A stretch of DNA of 64,000 nucleotides. Source: Pelagimonas sp. (GTDB lineage Bacteria; Pseudomonadota; Alphaproteobacteria; Rhodobacterales; Rhodobacteraceae). The stretch is from positions 1 through 64,000 of the forward strand of contig JAOARX010000030.1 of the NCBI GenBank assembly GCA_025210345.1, in the 5' to 3' direction. The notes under the pieces are model-generated. The model had not been told where the DNA came from. It worked only from the letters and a program-made list of their open reading frames with translations, and did no database searches. A program made the translations under genes and the position numbers. This document shows positions 17,111 through 25,734 of this stretch, piece after piece (positions within the stretch are counted from its first letter, which is position 1; the number at the start of each line of letters is the position of its first letter).

Positions 17111-18339
17111 AGCGGTCTTTCATCGTACAAAACCCATCTGTTCTGATCTTTCTGGCGGGTTTGGCGCTGTTCACCCTGGCCGTGACCGTGATGTCCGAGG
17201 CTTTGGGAACCGGAGGTCTCTCCACCAGTTTCATCAAGACCCTGGGCAAGACGCTTTGCCTTGCGCTGATTGCCGTGGCGATGGATCTGGTCTGGGGATA
17301 CACCGGGATCCTGTCGCTGGGGCATTTCGCCTTCTTCGGGCTGGGGGGCTATATGATCGGCATGTGGCTGATGTTTGCCCGCACCGAAAGCATCGTCGCG
17401 AGCTCACTGGCCGAGGGGGTCCTTCCCCCGACGCCCTCGGAAATCGAAGCGGCCATCGGCAACCAGATCTTTGGCGTGGTCGGCAGCAGCGAGTTCCCCT
17501 TGATCTGGGCCTTTGCCGATAGTCTGACCCTGCAATTGATGCTGGTGGTTCTGGTGCCGGGCCTCTTGGCGCTTGTCTTTGGCTGGTTGGCGTTTCGGTC
17601 GCGCGTGACCGGTGTGTACCTGTCGATCCTGACCCAGGCGATGACCCTGGCCCTGGCGCTTTACCTGTTTCAAAACGACAGCGGGTTGCGCGGGAACAAC
17701 GGGCTGTCTGGCTTGCAGAACCTGCCGGGGCTGGATCATGTCCCGCAATCCATGATCTCACTTTGGTTCTTTTGGGCCTCGGCCTTTGCGCTGGGCGGTG
17801 GCTATGTGCTGGCGGCCTGGATCGTGTCCGGGCGGTTCGGATCTGTTTTGCGGGGCATCCGCGATGACGAAGCCCGCGTGCGCTTTCTGGGCTATCCGGT
17901 CGAAAGCTATAAGCTGTTTGTATTCACGATCACGGCGATGATCGCGGGGATCGCGGGGGCGCTGTACTATCCGCAGGCCGGGATCATCAACCCGGCCGAG
18001 ATCGCGCCGATTGCCAGCATCTACCTGGCGGTCTGGGTGGCGATTGGCGGGCGCGGACGCCTGTATGGGGCGGTGATCGGCGCGGTCTTTGTCAGCCTGA
18101 TTTCCAGCTGGTTCACCGGCGGGCAGGCGCCGGATATCAATCTTGGGTTTTACACCATCCAATGGGTGGATTGGTGGCTGATCCTCTTGGGGCTGAGTTT
18201 CGTGGCTGTCACCTTATTTGCGCCCAAAGGCATCGGCGGGCTGGTCGACCTGATCGGCGGGCGCGTGTCACCCAACCGCCATGGTGCCGATCTGGGGCCG
18301 GGCATGGGCAGCCTGCGCGAAAAGGAGGCCAGCGAATGA
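17107..18339 (+). CDS. urtC: Urea ABC transporter permease UrtC
   Basis: A 410-residue LivM-like permease. Recognised by LGKTLCLALIAVAMDLVWGYTGILSLGHFAFFGLGGYMIG, the signature of the family, and by IRDDEARVRFLGYPVESYKLFVFTITAMIAGIAGALY (in pieces). About ten membrane segments. It forms the second half of the urea channel. It is coupled to the acetyltransferase upstream and to urtD downstream by ATGA overlaps. Confidence 0.95.
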   Translation: MKRSFIVQNPSVLIFLAGLALFTLAVTVMSEALGTGGLSTSFIKTLGKTLCLALIAVAMDLVWGYTGILSLGHFAFFGLGGYMIGMWLMFARTESIVASSLAEGVLPPTPSEIEAAIGNQIFGVVGSSEFPLIWAFADSLTLQLMLVVLVPGLLALVFGWLAFRSRVTGVYLSILTQAMTLALALYLFQNDSGLRGNNGLSGLQNLPGLDHVPQSMISLWFFWASAFALGGGYVLAAWIVSGRFGSVLRGIRDDEARVRFLGYPVESYKLFVFTITAMIAGIAGALYYPQAGIINPAEIAPIASIYLAVWVAIGGRGRLYGAVIGAVFVSLISSWFTGGQAPDINLGFYTIQWVDWWLILLGLSFVAVTLFAPKGIGGLVDLIGGRVSPNRHGADLGPGMGSLREKEASE

Positions 18340-19076
18340 GCCGTTTGCTGGAAGTGTCGGGGGTGTCCGTCAGCTTTGATGGGTTCAAGGCGATCAACAA
18401 CCTGTCCTTTGCCATTGGCCGCGCCGAGATGCGCGCGATCATTGGCCCCAATGGCGCCGGGAAAACCACCTTTATGGATATCATCACGGGCAAGACCAAA
18501 CCCGATGAGGGGCGCGTGGTCTGGGGGAATGACAACATCTCGCTTTTGGGGTTGTCCGAGGCCCGCATCGCGCGCGAAGGCATCGGGCGGAAGTTCCAGA
18601 AACCAACGGTGTTCGAAGATCAAACGGTGCATGACAACCTTTTGATGGCCTTGCGCAACAAGCGCGGTCCGCTGGCGGTCTTGTTTTGGCGGCCCAAACC
18701 CCGTGATCTGGAGCGGGTTCATGATCTCGCGCGCGAAATCGGCCTGTCGGATCAGCTTGATCGCAGTGCGGGCGAGCTGAGCCATGGACAAAAACAATGG
18801 CTGGAGATCGGCATGCTGCTGGCACAGGAACCGTTGCTCTTGCTGGTGGATGAACCGGCTGCGGGGATGACCCCGGCCGAGCGCGAGCACACCACGGCGA
18901 TCCTGGTCGAAGCGGCCAAGACCCGCGCGGTGGTGGTGATCGAACACGACATGGAGTTCATCCGCAGGTTGGATTGCCGTGTCACCGTGTTGCACGAGGG
19001 GGCGGTTCTGGCCGAGGGCAGCCTGGATCACGTGACGGCGAACCAAGAGGTGATTGATGTGTATCTGGGACGCTGA
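18336..19076 (+). CDS. urtD: Urea ABC transporter ATPase UrtD
   Basis: A 246-residue LivG-like ATPase. Walker A is GPNGAGKTT, the Q-loop is in KFQKPTVFEDQTVHDNL, the signature is LSHGQKQWLEIG and Walker B is LLLLVDEPAAGMTP. The phrase GIGRKFQKPTVFE is typical of UrtD. The start at 18336, preceded by AAGGAGG, overlaps the urtC stop; an upstream in-frame extension into urtC was rejected. It powers urea import together with UrtE. Confidence 0.95.
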   Translation: MSRLLEVSGVSVSFDGFKAINNLSFAIGRAEMRAIIGPNGAGKTTFMDIITGKTKPDEGRVVWGNDNISLLGLSEARIAREGIGRKFQKPTVFEDQTVHDNLLMALRNKRGPLAVLFWRPKPRDLERVHDLAREIGLSDQLDRSAGELSHGQKQWLEIGMLLAQEPLLLLVDEPAAGMTPAEREHTTAILVEAAKTRAVVVIEHDMEFIRRLDCRVTVLHEGAVLAEGSLDHVTANQEVIDVYLGR

Positions 19077-19079
19077 ACC

Positions 19080-19775
19080 ATGCTGAGCGTTGAAAACCTG
19101 ACCCTGCATTACGGGCATTCGCAAATCCTGCACGGTGTGGATCTGACCGCCCGCGCCGGGGAAATCACCTGTGTGATGGGCACCAACGGGGTGGGCAAAA
19201 CCAGCCTGATCCGGGCCATCGCGGGGTCACATCCACGAACCGGCGGGCGCATGGTGCTGGATGGCGAAGACCTGCCGGTCCTGCCCGCCCATACCCTGGC
19301 TCAAAAGGGGATCGGCCTTGTCCCGCAAGGGCGCGAGATCTTTCCCCTGCTGACGGTGCGTGAAAACCTGATGACCGGGTTTTCCTGTCTGCCCCGCAGC
19401 GCGCATCAGATCCCCGATGAGGTGTTCGAGATGTTCCCGATCCTGCGCAAGTTTCTGGATCGGCGCGGGGGGGATCTGTCCGGGGGGCAGCAACAACAGC
19501 TTGCCATCGCCCGCGCTTTGATCACCCGTCCCAAACTGTTGCTACTGGACGAGCCGACCGAAGGCATCCAGCCCAATATCATCCAGCAGATCGGAGAGGT
19601 CATCACCGCCCTGCGCAATCGGGGTGATATGGCAATAGTTTTGGTTGAGCAGTATTTCGACTTCGCTTACCGTTTGTCAGATCAGGTGACGGTCCTGCGG
19701 CGCGGAGAGGTCATTCACGCCGGCGCCAGTGCCGATATCCCACGAGAGACGCTTCTTTCGAAAGTGTCCGTCTAA
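19080..19775 (+). CDS. urtE: Urea ABC transporter ATPase UrtE
   Basis: A 231-residue LivF-like ATPase. Walker A is GTNGVGKTS (note GTNG in place of GRNG), the signature LSGGQQQQLAIARAL and Walker B LLLLDEPTEGIQPN are complete. LTLHYGHSQILHGVDL and SHPRTGG match UrtE proteins. It starts 3 bases after urtD and ends 17 bases before the next binding-protein gene, so transcription very likely continues. Confidence 0.95.
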   Translation: MLSVENLTLHYGHSQILHGVDLTARAGEITCVMGTNGVGKTSLIRAIAGSHPRTGGRMVLDGEDLPVLPAHTLAQKGIGLVPQGREIFPLLTVRENLMTGFSCLPRSAHQIPDEVFEMFPILRKFLDRRGGDLSGGQQQQLAIARALITRPKLLLLDEPTEGIQPNIIQQIGEVITALRNRGDMAIVLVEQYFDFAYRLSDQVTVLRRGEVIHAGASADIPRETLLSKVSV

Positions 19776-19792
19776 CCAACAGGAGAACATCC

Positions 19793-20794
19793 ATGTATCA
19801 GAAATTCGCTTTTGGCCTTGCCGCGGCGGTGATGGCCACCGGGGTGGCCGCAGAAACCAACCTGTCTTTCGCGCTGGATTGGAAATTCGAAGGCCCGGCC
19901 GCGCCCTATTTTACTGCAATCGACAAGGGCTTTTTCAGCGAGGCTGATCTGGCCGTGGAAATCTCTGCGGGCAAAGGGTCACTGGATGCGATCCCCAAGG
20001 TGGCGACCGGCGCTTTCCCCGTAGGCTTTGCCGACATCAACAGCCTGATCAAGTTCCTTGACCAGAACCCGGGCGCCCCCGTGACCGCAGTGATGATGGT
20101 CTACGACAAGCCCCCCTTCGCGGTCATCGGCCGCAAATCGATGGGGGTTGAGGCCCCCAAGGACATGGAAGGTAAGACCACCGGCGCACCGCCCCCCGAT
20201 GGCGCATGGGCGCAGTTCCCGATCTTTGCTGCGGCAAATGATCTGAACGTCGACAGCATCACCGTCGAACCGGTCGGTTTCCCGACCCGCGAACCCATGC
20301 TGGCCGAAGGCAAGGTTTCGTCTATCTTTGGGTTTTCGTTTTCGTCCTACCTGAATCTGGTGCGTCTGGGCGTGCCCGAGGATGACATCGCGACCATCTT
20401 GATGGCCGATCACGGTGTGGATCTGTATGGCAACGCGATTATCGTGAACACCGATTTCGCCAAGGAAAACCCCGACGTCATCAAGGGTTTCCTTGGGGCC
20501 GTGGCCAAGGGCTGGGCCGATGCGATTGCCGATCCCGAGGCGGCCATTGCCAGCCTTGTCAAACGCAACCCCGCCGCGGATGCCGCGCTTGAACAGCGCC
20601 GGTTGCAGCTGGCCATCGATACCAATGTCGTCACCGATTATACCAAGGCCAACGGCATGGGCACCATCGACGACGCCCGCTTTGCCAGCGCGCTGGACCA
20701 GATCAGCCTGACCTATGAATTCAAGGCCGCCCCGGACGCGAGCCTGTATTTCACCGGGGAATACCTGCCCGAAGGCGGCTTTGCGCTGAAGTAA
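19793..20794 (+). CDS. ABC transporter substrate-binding protein, NMT1/THI5-SsuA type
   Basis: A 333-residue periplasmic protein. The signal is MYQKFAFGLAAAVMATGVAA, cleaved before ETNLSF. LSFALDWKFEGPAAPYFTAIDKGFF is the NMT1/THI5-like start found in binding proteins for pyrimidines, sulfonates and related nitrogen or sulfur compounds. It sits 17 bases after urtE, within the urea operon, and is followed by its own ATPase and permease genes after a strong terminator. Ligand unknown; the location suggests a nitrogen compound whose breakdown could yield urea, but this is inference. Confidence 0.88.
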   Translation: MYQKFAFGLAAAVMATGVAAETNLSFALDWKFEGPAAPYFTAIDKGFFSEADLAVEISAGKGSLDAIPKVATGAFPVGFADINSLIKFLDQNPGAPVTAVMMVYDKPPFAVIGRKSMGVEAPKDMEGKTTGAPPPDGAWAQFPIFAAANDLNVDSITVEPVGFPTREPMLAEGKVSSIFGFSFSSYLNLVRLGVPEDDIATILMADHGVDLYGNAIIVNTDFAKENPDVIKGFLGAVAKGWADAIADPEAAIASLVKRNPAADAALEQRRLQLAIDTNVVTDYTKANGMGTIDDARFASALDQISLTYEFKAAPDASLYFTGEYLPEGGFALK

Positions 20795-20804
20795 TCAGAT
20801 GATG

Positions 20805-20840
20805 GCCGCGCCGGGGCAGGGGCCCTGGCGCGGCTTTTTT
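20805..20840 (+). terminator. Intrinsic terminator within the second ABC operon
   Basis: GCCGCGCC (20805-20812) pairs perfectly with GGCGCGGC (20827-20834) and is followed directly by six T residues. A further GGGGC/GCCC pairing can extend the stem inward. It comes 10 bases after the binding-protein stop, so ATPase and permease genes probably depend on read-through. Confidence 0.85.
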
Positions 20841-20855
20841 GTTTTGGGGGTGGGG

Positions 20856-21653
20856 ATGCAAAGCAAGATCCATATCGAAGACGTGCATCACAGCTATACA
20901 ACGCCGGACGGGCCGCTGCCGGTTCTGGCGGGGCTGACGCTGGATGTGCAAGAGGGCGGCTTTGTGGCCGTGGTGGGGCCGTCGGGCTGTGGGAAATCCA
21001 CGCTGACGCGCTTGATCTCGGGGCTGATGGTGCCGGATCAGGGGCTGGTTGCGATTGACGGGCAGCGGGTCAAGGGACCGCGGTCAACCGTCGGCATGGC
21101 GTTTCAGAACCCTGTGCTGCTGGAATGGCGCACGATCATGGACAACATCCTGTTGCCGCTTGAGATCGTGCCTAACAAATTGGGCAAGTCCGAACGGATC
21201 GAACGTGCCCGCTATCTTTTGTCGCTGGTTGGTCTGAGCGGTTTTGAAGACAAACGCCCCTCTGAATTGTCCGGGGGCATGCGCCAGCGGGCGTCGCTGT
21301 GTCGGGCGCTGGTTCACAGCCCCGATATCCTGATCCTTGATGAGCCCTTTGGCGCGCTGGATGCGTTTACCCGCGAAGATCTGTGGCAGACCATGCATGA
21401 GGTCAAGGACCAGGAACCTTTTACCGGCGTGTTGATCACCCATGATCTGCGGGAAAGTATTTTCCTTGCAGATCAGGTGGTTGTCCTGTCGGGTCGGCCG
21501 GCGAAAACCCAGTTTACCCTGGATGTCCCGAACACGGGACCACGGGATCTGGAACACCTGTACACACCCGAAGCGTCTGAAATGCTGGCCGTGCTGCGCC
21601 ACCAGATCGAGATCGCACAGCACCGCGCCCCCGCCGAGGAGGAAACCGCATGA
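20856..21653 (+). CDS. ABC transporter ATP-binding protein (SsuB/TauB-like)
   Basis: A 265-residue ATPase. Walker A is GPSGCGKST, the signature LSGGMRQRASLCRAL and Walker B LILDEPFGALDAFTRE are complete; the H-loop is in GVLITHDLRESIFLADQVVVLSGRPAK. The pattern DEPFGALDAFTRE and ITHDLxESIFLAD is that of nitrate/taurine/pyrimidine ATPases. The ATG at 20856 (GGGGTGGGG upstream) was chosen; the frame extends back into the terminator. Its stop overlaps the permease start by 4 bases. Confidence 0.92.
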   Translation: MQSKIHIEDVHHSYTTPDGPLPVLAGLTLDVQEGGFVAVVGPSGCGKSTLTRLISGLMVPDQGLVAIDGQRVKGPRSTVGMAFQNPVLLEWRTIMDNILLPLEIVPNKLGKSERIERARYLLSLVGLSGFEDKRPSELSGGMRQRASLCRALVHSPDILILDEPFGALDAFTREDLWQTMHEVKDQEPFTGVLITHDLRESIFLADQVVVLSGRPAKTQFTLDVPNTGPRDLEHLYTPEASEMLAVLRHQIEIAQHRAPAEEETA

Positions 21654-22417
21654 GCAACGGTTTGATGAAAAAGATCCTCGTGCCGGGCATCGCCATCGTG
21701 ATGTTTCTGGTCTTTTGGGAGGCGTTTGTCTGGGCCATGGGCTGGCCGAACTACAAAATGGCCTCGCCCAGCGATCTTGTCCCGGCCTATTCGAAATACT
21801 GGAACCTGTTCCTGGTGATGGGGTGGCAGACCCTGTGGCGCACAATCCTGGGGCTGCTTTTGGCGATTGTCTTTGGCGTGGGTCTTGGGGTTGTGATGGG
21901 GCTGTCGCGCACCATGCGGGACGCGCTTTATCCGTTGCTTGTGGGGTTCAACGCGATCCCCAAGGCGACCGTCGTGCCCATCGTCGCGCTGATTTTCATC
22001 GGTGCGCATGATTTCAACACGGTGCTGATCGCCTTTATGATCTCGTTCTTTCCGATTGCCGTGTCGGTCTCGATTGGCCTGTCGACGCTGGAACCCGAAT
22101 ACCGTGATATCCTGCGCTCGCTTGGGGCCAGCCCGTTGCAGATCTTTTGGAAAATCGCCCTGCCCAAGACGCTGCCCGAGTTCTTTGGTGCGCTCAAGGT
22201 TGCGGTCACGCTGGCCTTTATTGGCACCAACTTGATGGAGATCGTCAGCCCCCACGGACGGGGTCTGGGGGCGCTGTTCGACAGTGGCAAGACCAATTCG
22301 GATTATCCGCTGATGTTTGCGGTTCTGATCGCTTTGGCGGTTCTGGGGATCGTGCTGTATTATGTGGTGGTCGCGCTGGAAAAGATCTTTGCGGGTTGGG
22401 CGGAACGCACACATTAA
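21650..22417 (+). CDS. ABC transporter permease (SsuC/TauC-like)
   Basis: A 255-residue inner-membrane protein with about six helices and the EAA-type cytoplasmic loop YRDILRSLGASPLQIFWKIALPKTLPEFFGAL, typical of BPD-type permeases. It pairs with the ATPase and the NMT1-type binding protein. The last seven codons and the stop are part of a 25-base tandem duplication that continues into the noncoding DNA. Confidence 0.92.
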   Translation: MSNGLMKKILVPGIAIVMFLVFWEAFVWAMGWPNYKMASPSDLVPAYSKYWNLFLVMGWQTLWRTILGLLLAIVFGVGLGVVMGLSRTMRDALYPLLVGFNAIPKATVVPIVALIFIGAHDFNTVLIAFMISFFPIAVSVSIGLSTLEPEYRDILRSLGASPLQIFWKIALPKTLPEFFGALKVAVTLAFIGTNLMEIVSPHGRGLGALFDSGKTNSDYPLMFAVLIALAVLGIVLYYVVVALEKIFAGWAERTH

Positions 22418-22440
22418 GGGTTGGGCGGAACGCACACATT
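22393..22440 (+). repeat. 25-bp tandem duplication across the permease stop codon
   Basis: A 23-base unit beginning GGGTTGGGCGGAACGCACAC occurs at 22393-22415 and again at 22418-22440, joined by AA. The first unit encodes the last residues of the permease and, with AA, its stop; the second is noncoding. A degenerate GGGCGGA follows at 22448. Confidence 0.9.
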
Positions 22441-22539
22441 CAATGTCGGGCGGACCCTGCGTTCGGGTCGTGATCGGATGCGGGAAAATCTTGCGCCACG
22501 CCGTGGCATTGGGCAGGCTCTTTTGAAAGGAGTTTGCCC

Positions 22540-23295
22540 ATGCTTGATCACACCAACCCCGCCAATCTGACCCATTGGGCCGAACGTGTTGATATGGCTG
22601 CAGCCTTTCGCTGGACCGAACGGCTGGACATGCACGAAGGGGTCGCGAACCATTTCAGCCTTGCGGTGAACGACGATGGCACCCGGTTCCTGATGAACCC
22701 CAACCAGATGCATTTTCGGCGGATCAAGGCCTCGGATCTCTTGCTTCTGGATGCCAACGACCCGACGACCATGGATCAACCCAACGCGCCGGACCCGACC
22801 GCCTGGGGATTGCATGGGTCGATCCACCGGCTGTGCCCCCATGCGCGTTGCGTGATGCATGTGCATTCGATCCACGCGACCGTTCTTGCCAGTCTGGCTG
22901 ACAGCCGTCTGCCGCCCATTGATCAAAATTGCGCGACGTTTTTCAACCGCTACGTGATTGATGACGGCTATGGCGGGCTGGCGTTCGAGGAAGAAGGCAC
23001 GCGCTGCGCCGCGATGCTGTCCGATCCCAAGATCAAGGTCATGATCATGGGCAATCACGGGGTTCTGGTGATTGGTGACAGCGCCGCAGACGCCTTTAAC
23101 CGGCTGTATTATTTCGAACGCGCCGCCGAGACCTATATCCGCGCCCTGCAAACCGGCCAGCCGCTGCGGGTTCTGTCCGATGAGATCGCAGAGAAAACGG
23201 CGCAGGAACTGGACGCGTACCCCGAACAAGCCGAGGCACATATGTCTGAAATCAAAGCAATTTTGGACGAAGAAGGATCAAGCTACGCGGGCTGA
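22540..23295 (+). CDS. Class II aldolase/adducin-domain protein
   Basis: A 251-residue zinc-dependent class II aldolase fold. Metal-binding histidines are visible in CVMHVHSIHA (HVH pair) and later in MGNHGVLVIG; the substrate-phosphate region is ANHFSLAVNDDG, which lacks the usual Ser-Gly-Asn-x-S pattern of fuculose aldolases. The acid/base stretch LHGSIHRLCP fits the family. The ATG at 22540 with AAAGGAG seven bases upstream is preferred to the TTG six bases earlier. It probably acts as an aldolase, decarboxylase or epimerase on an unknown substrate. It lies 122 bases after the ABC genes in the same direction and may serve the same compound. Confidence 0.85.
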   Translation: MLDHTNPANLTHWAERVDMAAAFRWTERLDMHEGVANHFSLAVNDDGTRFLMNPNQMHFRRIKASDLLLLDANDPTTMDQPNAPDPTAWGLHGSIHRLCPHARCVMHVHSIHATVLASLADSRLPPIDQNCATFFNRYVIDDGYGGLAFEEEGTRCAAMLSDPKIKVMIMGNHGVLVIGDSAADAFNRLYYFERAAETYIRALQTGQPLRVLSDEIAEKTAQELDAYPEQAEAHMSEIKAILDEEGSSYAG

Positions 23296-23302
23296 ACCCC
23301 GT

Positions 23303-23328
23303 GCCCCGGTTCACGACAGAACCGGGGC
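23303..23328. terminator. Bidirectional terminator hairpin between convergent genes
   Basis: GCCCCGGTTC (23303-23312) pairs perfectly with GAACCGGGGC (23319-23328) around ACGACA. It lies between the convergent class II aldolase and tex genes; TTTTTC follows a little later on the plus strand. Confidence 0.8.
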
Positions 23329-23334
23329 GGGCTG

Positions 23335-25668
23335 TCACTTTTTCTTCATCGCATCCAGCAAAGCGGCGCCAAGCGCGCCTTGCGATCCAGCGCTGCCCTT
23401 TCCCGTTGATTTCGGGCCATAGCTTTGCTTTCCACCGCGTTGGGGCTTGCCCTTGGGGGTGCCGCGCGGCCCGCGCTCATCGCGTGCGGCCTTGGCGGAG
23501 GCTCCGCCGTCCTTGCGCATCGAAAGGCCGATACGTTTGCGTGGCACGTCCACTTCGGTTACGGTGACTTTGACCACGTCCCCGGCTTTGACGACCTCAT
23601 GCGGGTCTTTGACAAAGCGGTCGGCCAGTTGGCTGACGTGGACCAGGCCATCCTGATGCACGCCGACATCCACAAAGGCGCCAAAGGCGGCGACATTGGT
23701 GACCGTGCCCTCAAGCACCAGACCGGGTTTGAGATCCTTGATGTCTTCGACACCCTCGGTAAAGGACGCGGTTTTGAAGCTCGGGCGCGGATCGCGGCCG
23801 GGTTTTTCCAGCTCCGTCAAAATGTCCCGCACAGTGGGCAGGCCAAAGCTGTCGTCAACAAAATCCTGCGCCCGCAGACCCTTCAGCGCATCCGAGTGCC
23901 CCATGATGGCGCGAATGTCGCGGCCACAGGCCTGAACGATCTTGCGCGCAACGCCGTAGGCTTCGGGGTGAACAGAGGAAGCATCCAGCGGCTCTTGCCC
24001 GTCGCGGATGCGCAGGAACCCGGCGCATTGTTCAAAGGCCTTGGGGCCCAGCCCAGCGACCTTGAGCAGGGTTTTGCGGCTGTCAAAAGCCCCGTGACTG
24101 TCGCGGTGGCGGACGATGGACTGCGCCAACGACGGGCCAAGCCCGGCCACATGGGACAAAAGCGGGGCCGAGGCGGTGTTCAGATCCACCCCAACGGCGT
24201 TCACCGCGTCTTCGACCACGGCCTCAAGTGTCTGGCTTAAACGGCGCTGATCCACATCGTGCTGGTACTGCCCCACGCCGATGGATTTCGGTTCGATCTT
24301 GACCAGTTCCGCCAGCGGATCTTGCAGGCGACGCGCGATGGACACGGCCCCGCGCAACGACACATCGAGATCGGGGAACTCTTGCGCCGCCAGTTCCGAA
24401 GCGGAATAGACCGAGGCACCGGCCTCGGATACGACCACTTTGGTCGGGGCCTTCACATCCCTGGGCAAGAGTTTCAGCGTGTCGCCCACAAGGCGCTCGG
24501 TCTCGCGGCTGGCGGTGCCGTTGCCGATGGCGATCAGCTCCACCCCGTGGCGGCGGACCATCTCGATGATCTTGGCCTCAGCCCCGCAGACATCCATCTT
24601 TGGCTGAAACGGATAGAGCGTTGCGGTCTCCAACAGCTTGCCAGTGTGATCGACAACCGCGGCCTTGACGCCGGTGCGGATCCCGGGATCAAGCCCCAGC
24701 GTCGCCCGGTTGCCCGCAGGGGCCGCCAATAGCAGGTCTTTGAGATTGCGGGCAAATACGGTGATCGCCTCTTCGTGGGCGCGGCGGCGCAGCTCGGACA
24801 GCATGTCGACATACATCGACAGCGACAGCTTGATCCGCCAGGTCCAGCCCGCGACGTCGCGCAACCATGCATCACCCGGCCCGTCGCCAGGAATGCCAAT
24901 GGCCTGCGCCACCATCCCCGTGGCGCGAAGCGCGCCCTCTTCGTCCGGGGCAATTTCGAGTGTGACCACCTCTTCTTTCGAGGCCCGCAACAGCGCCAGA
25001 GCGCGGTGCGACGGGATTTTGGAGAGGGCCTCGGTGTGGTCGAAATAATCCGAGAATTTCGCGCCTGATTGCTCTTTGCCGGGTTGGACACGGGCGCTGA
25101 TCACGGCGTCGCGTGACATGAAATCACGCAGCTTGCCCAGCAGTTCGGCGTTTTCCGTCAGCTCTTCGGCAAGAATGTCGCGCGCGCCGTTCAACGCGTC
25201 TTTGACGGTGGCGATTTCGTCTTTGACATGGGGTTCGGCCAGCACCTTGGGATCGGCCATGCGGTTTTCGCGGATGGCAGTCAGCAGATGATCAAGCCCC
25301 CGTTCCCGCGCGATCATCGCCTTGGTGCGGCGCTTGGGTTTGTAGGGCAGATAAATGTCTTCGAGGGTGGATTTGGTGTCGGCCTGGGCGATGGATTTGG
25401 CCAAGGCATCGGTCAGTTTGCCCTGATCCTTGATCGACGACAGGATGCTGGCGCGGCGCGCTTCGAGTTCACGCAGATAGGTCAGACGGTCGGACAACAG
25501 GCGCAATTGCGTGTCATCAAGCCCGCCTGTGACCTCTTTGCGATAGCGCGCGACAAAGGGAACGGTGGCGCCTGAGTCCAAAAGCTCGACTGCGGCGCTG
25601 ACCTGTCTTGGCTGCGCTTTGATGTCATTAGCGATGGTCTGGTGAATGCGCGATGTCGTTTGATCCAC
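23335..25668 (-). CDS. tex: Transcription accessory protein Tex
   Basis: A 777-residue nucleic-acid-binding protein with the full Tex layout: N-terminal helical region (PFVARYRKEVTGGLDDTQLRLL), a YqgF/RNase H-like domain (LGLDPGIRTGVKAAVVDHTGK), helix-hairpin-helix motifs (LNTASAPLLSHVAGLG, LLKVAGLGPKAFEQCAGFLRI) and a C-terminal S1 domain (GLVLEGTVTNVAAFGAFVDVGVHQDGLVHVS). A Lys/Gly-rich tail of about 65 residues follows the S1 domain. Tex influences transcription and RNA stability. It is transcribed alone, ending at a terminator. Confidence 0.96.
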   Translation of the reverse strand: MDQTTSRIHQTIANDIKAQPRQVSAAVELLDSGATVPFVARYRKEVTGGLDDTQLRLLSDRLTYLRELEARRASILSSIKDQGKLTDALAKSIAQADTKSTLEDIYLPYKPKRRTKAMIARERGLDHLLTAIRENRMADPKVLAEPHVKDEIATVKDALNGARDILAEELTENAELLGKLRDFMSRDAVISARVQPGKEQSGAKFSDYFDHTEALSKIPSHRALALLRASKEEVVTLEIAPDEEGALRATGMVAQAIGIPGDGPGDAWLRDVAGWTWRIKLSLSMYVDMLSELRRRAHEEAITVFARNLKDLLLAAPAGNRATLGLDPGIRTGVKAAVVDHTGKLLETATLYPFQPKMDVCGAEAKIIEMVRRHGVELIAIGNGTASRETERLVGDTLKLLPRDVKAPTKVVVSEAGASVYSASELAAQEFPDLDVSLRGAVSIARRLQDPLAELVKIEPKSIGVGQYQHDVDQRRLSQTLEAVVEDAVNAVGVDLNTASAPLLSHVAGLGPSLAQSIVRHRDSHGAFDSRKTLLKVAGLGPKAFEQCAGFLRIRDGQEPLDASSVHPEAYGVARKIVQACGRDIRAIMGHSDALKGLRAQDFVDDSFGLPTVRDILTELEKPGRDPRPSFKTASFTEGVEDIKDLKPGLVLEGTVTNVAAFGAFVDVGVHQDGLVHVSQLADRFVKDPHEVVKAGDVVKVTVTEVDVPRKRIGLSMRKDGGASAKAARDERGPRGTPKGKPQRGGKQSYGPKSTGKGSAGSQGALGAALLDAMKKK

Positions 25669-25734
25669 GGGGGCCTCCTGATGGGTGGAGGGCCGTTGTA
25701 AATCCCCCCCGGCACAAGGCCAAGGGGGAAATGA

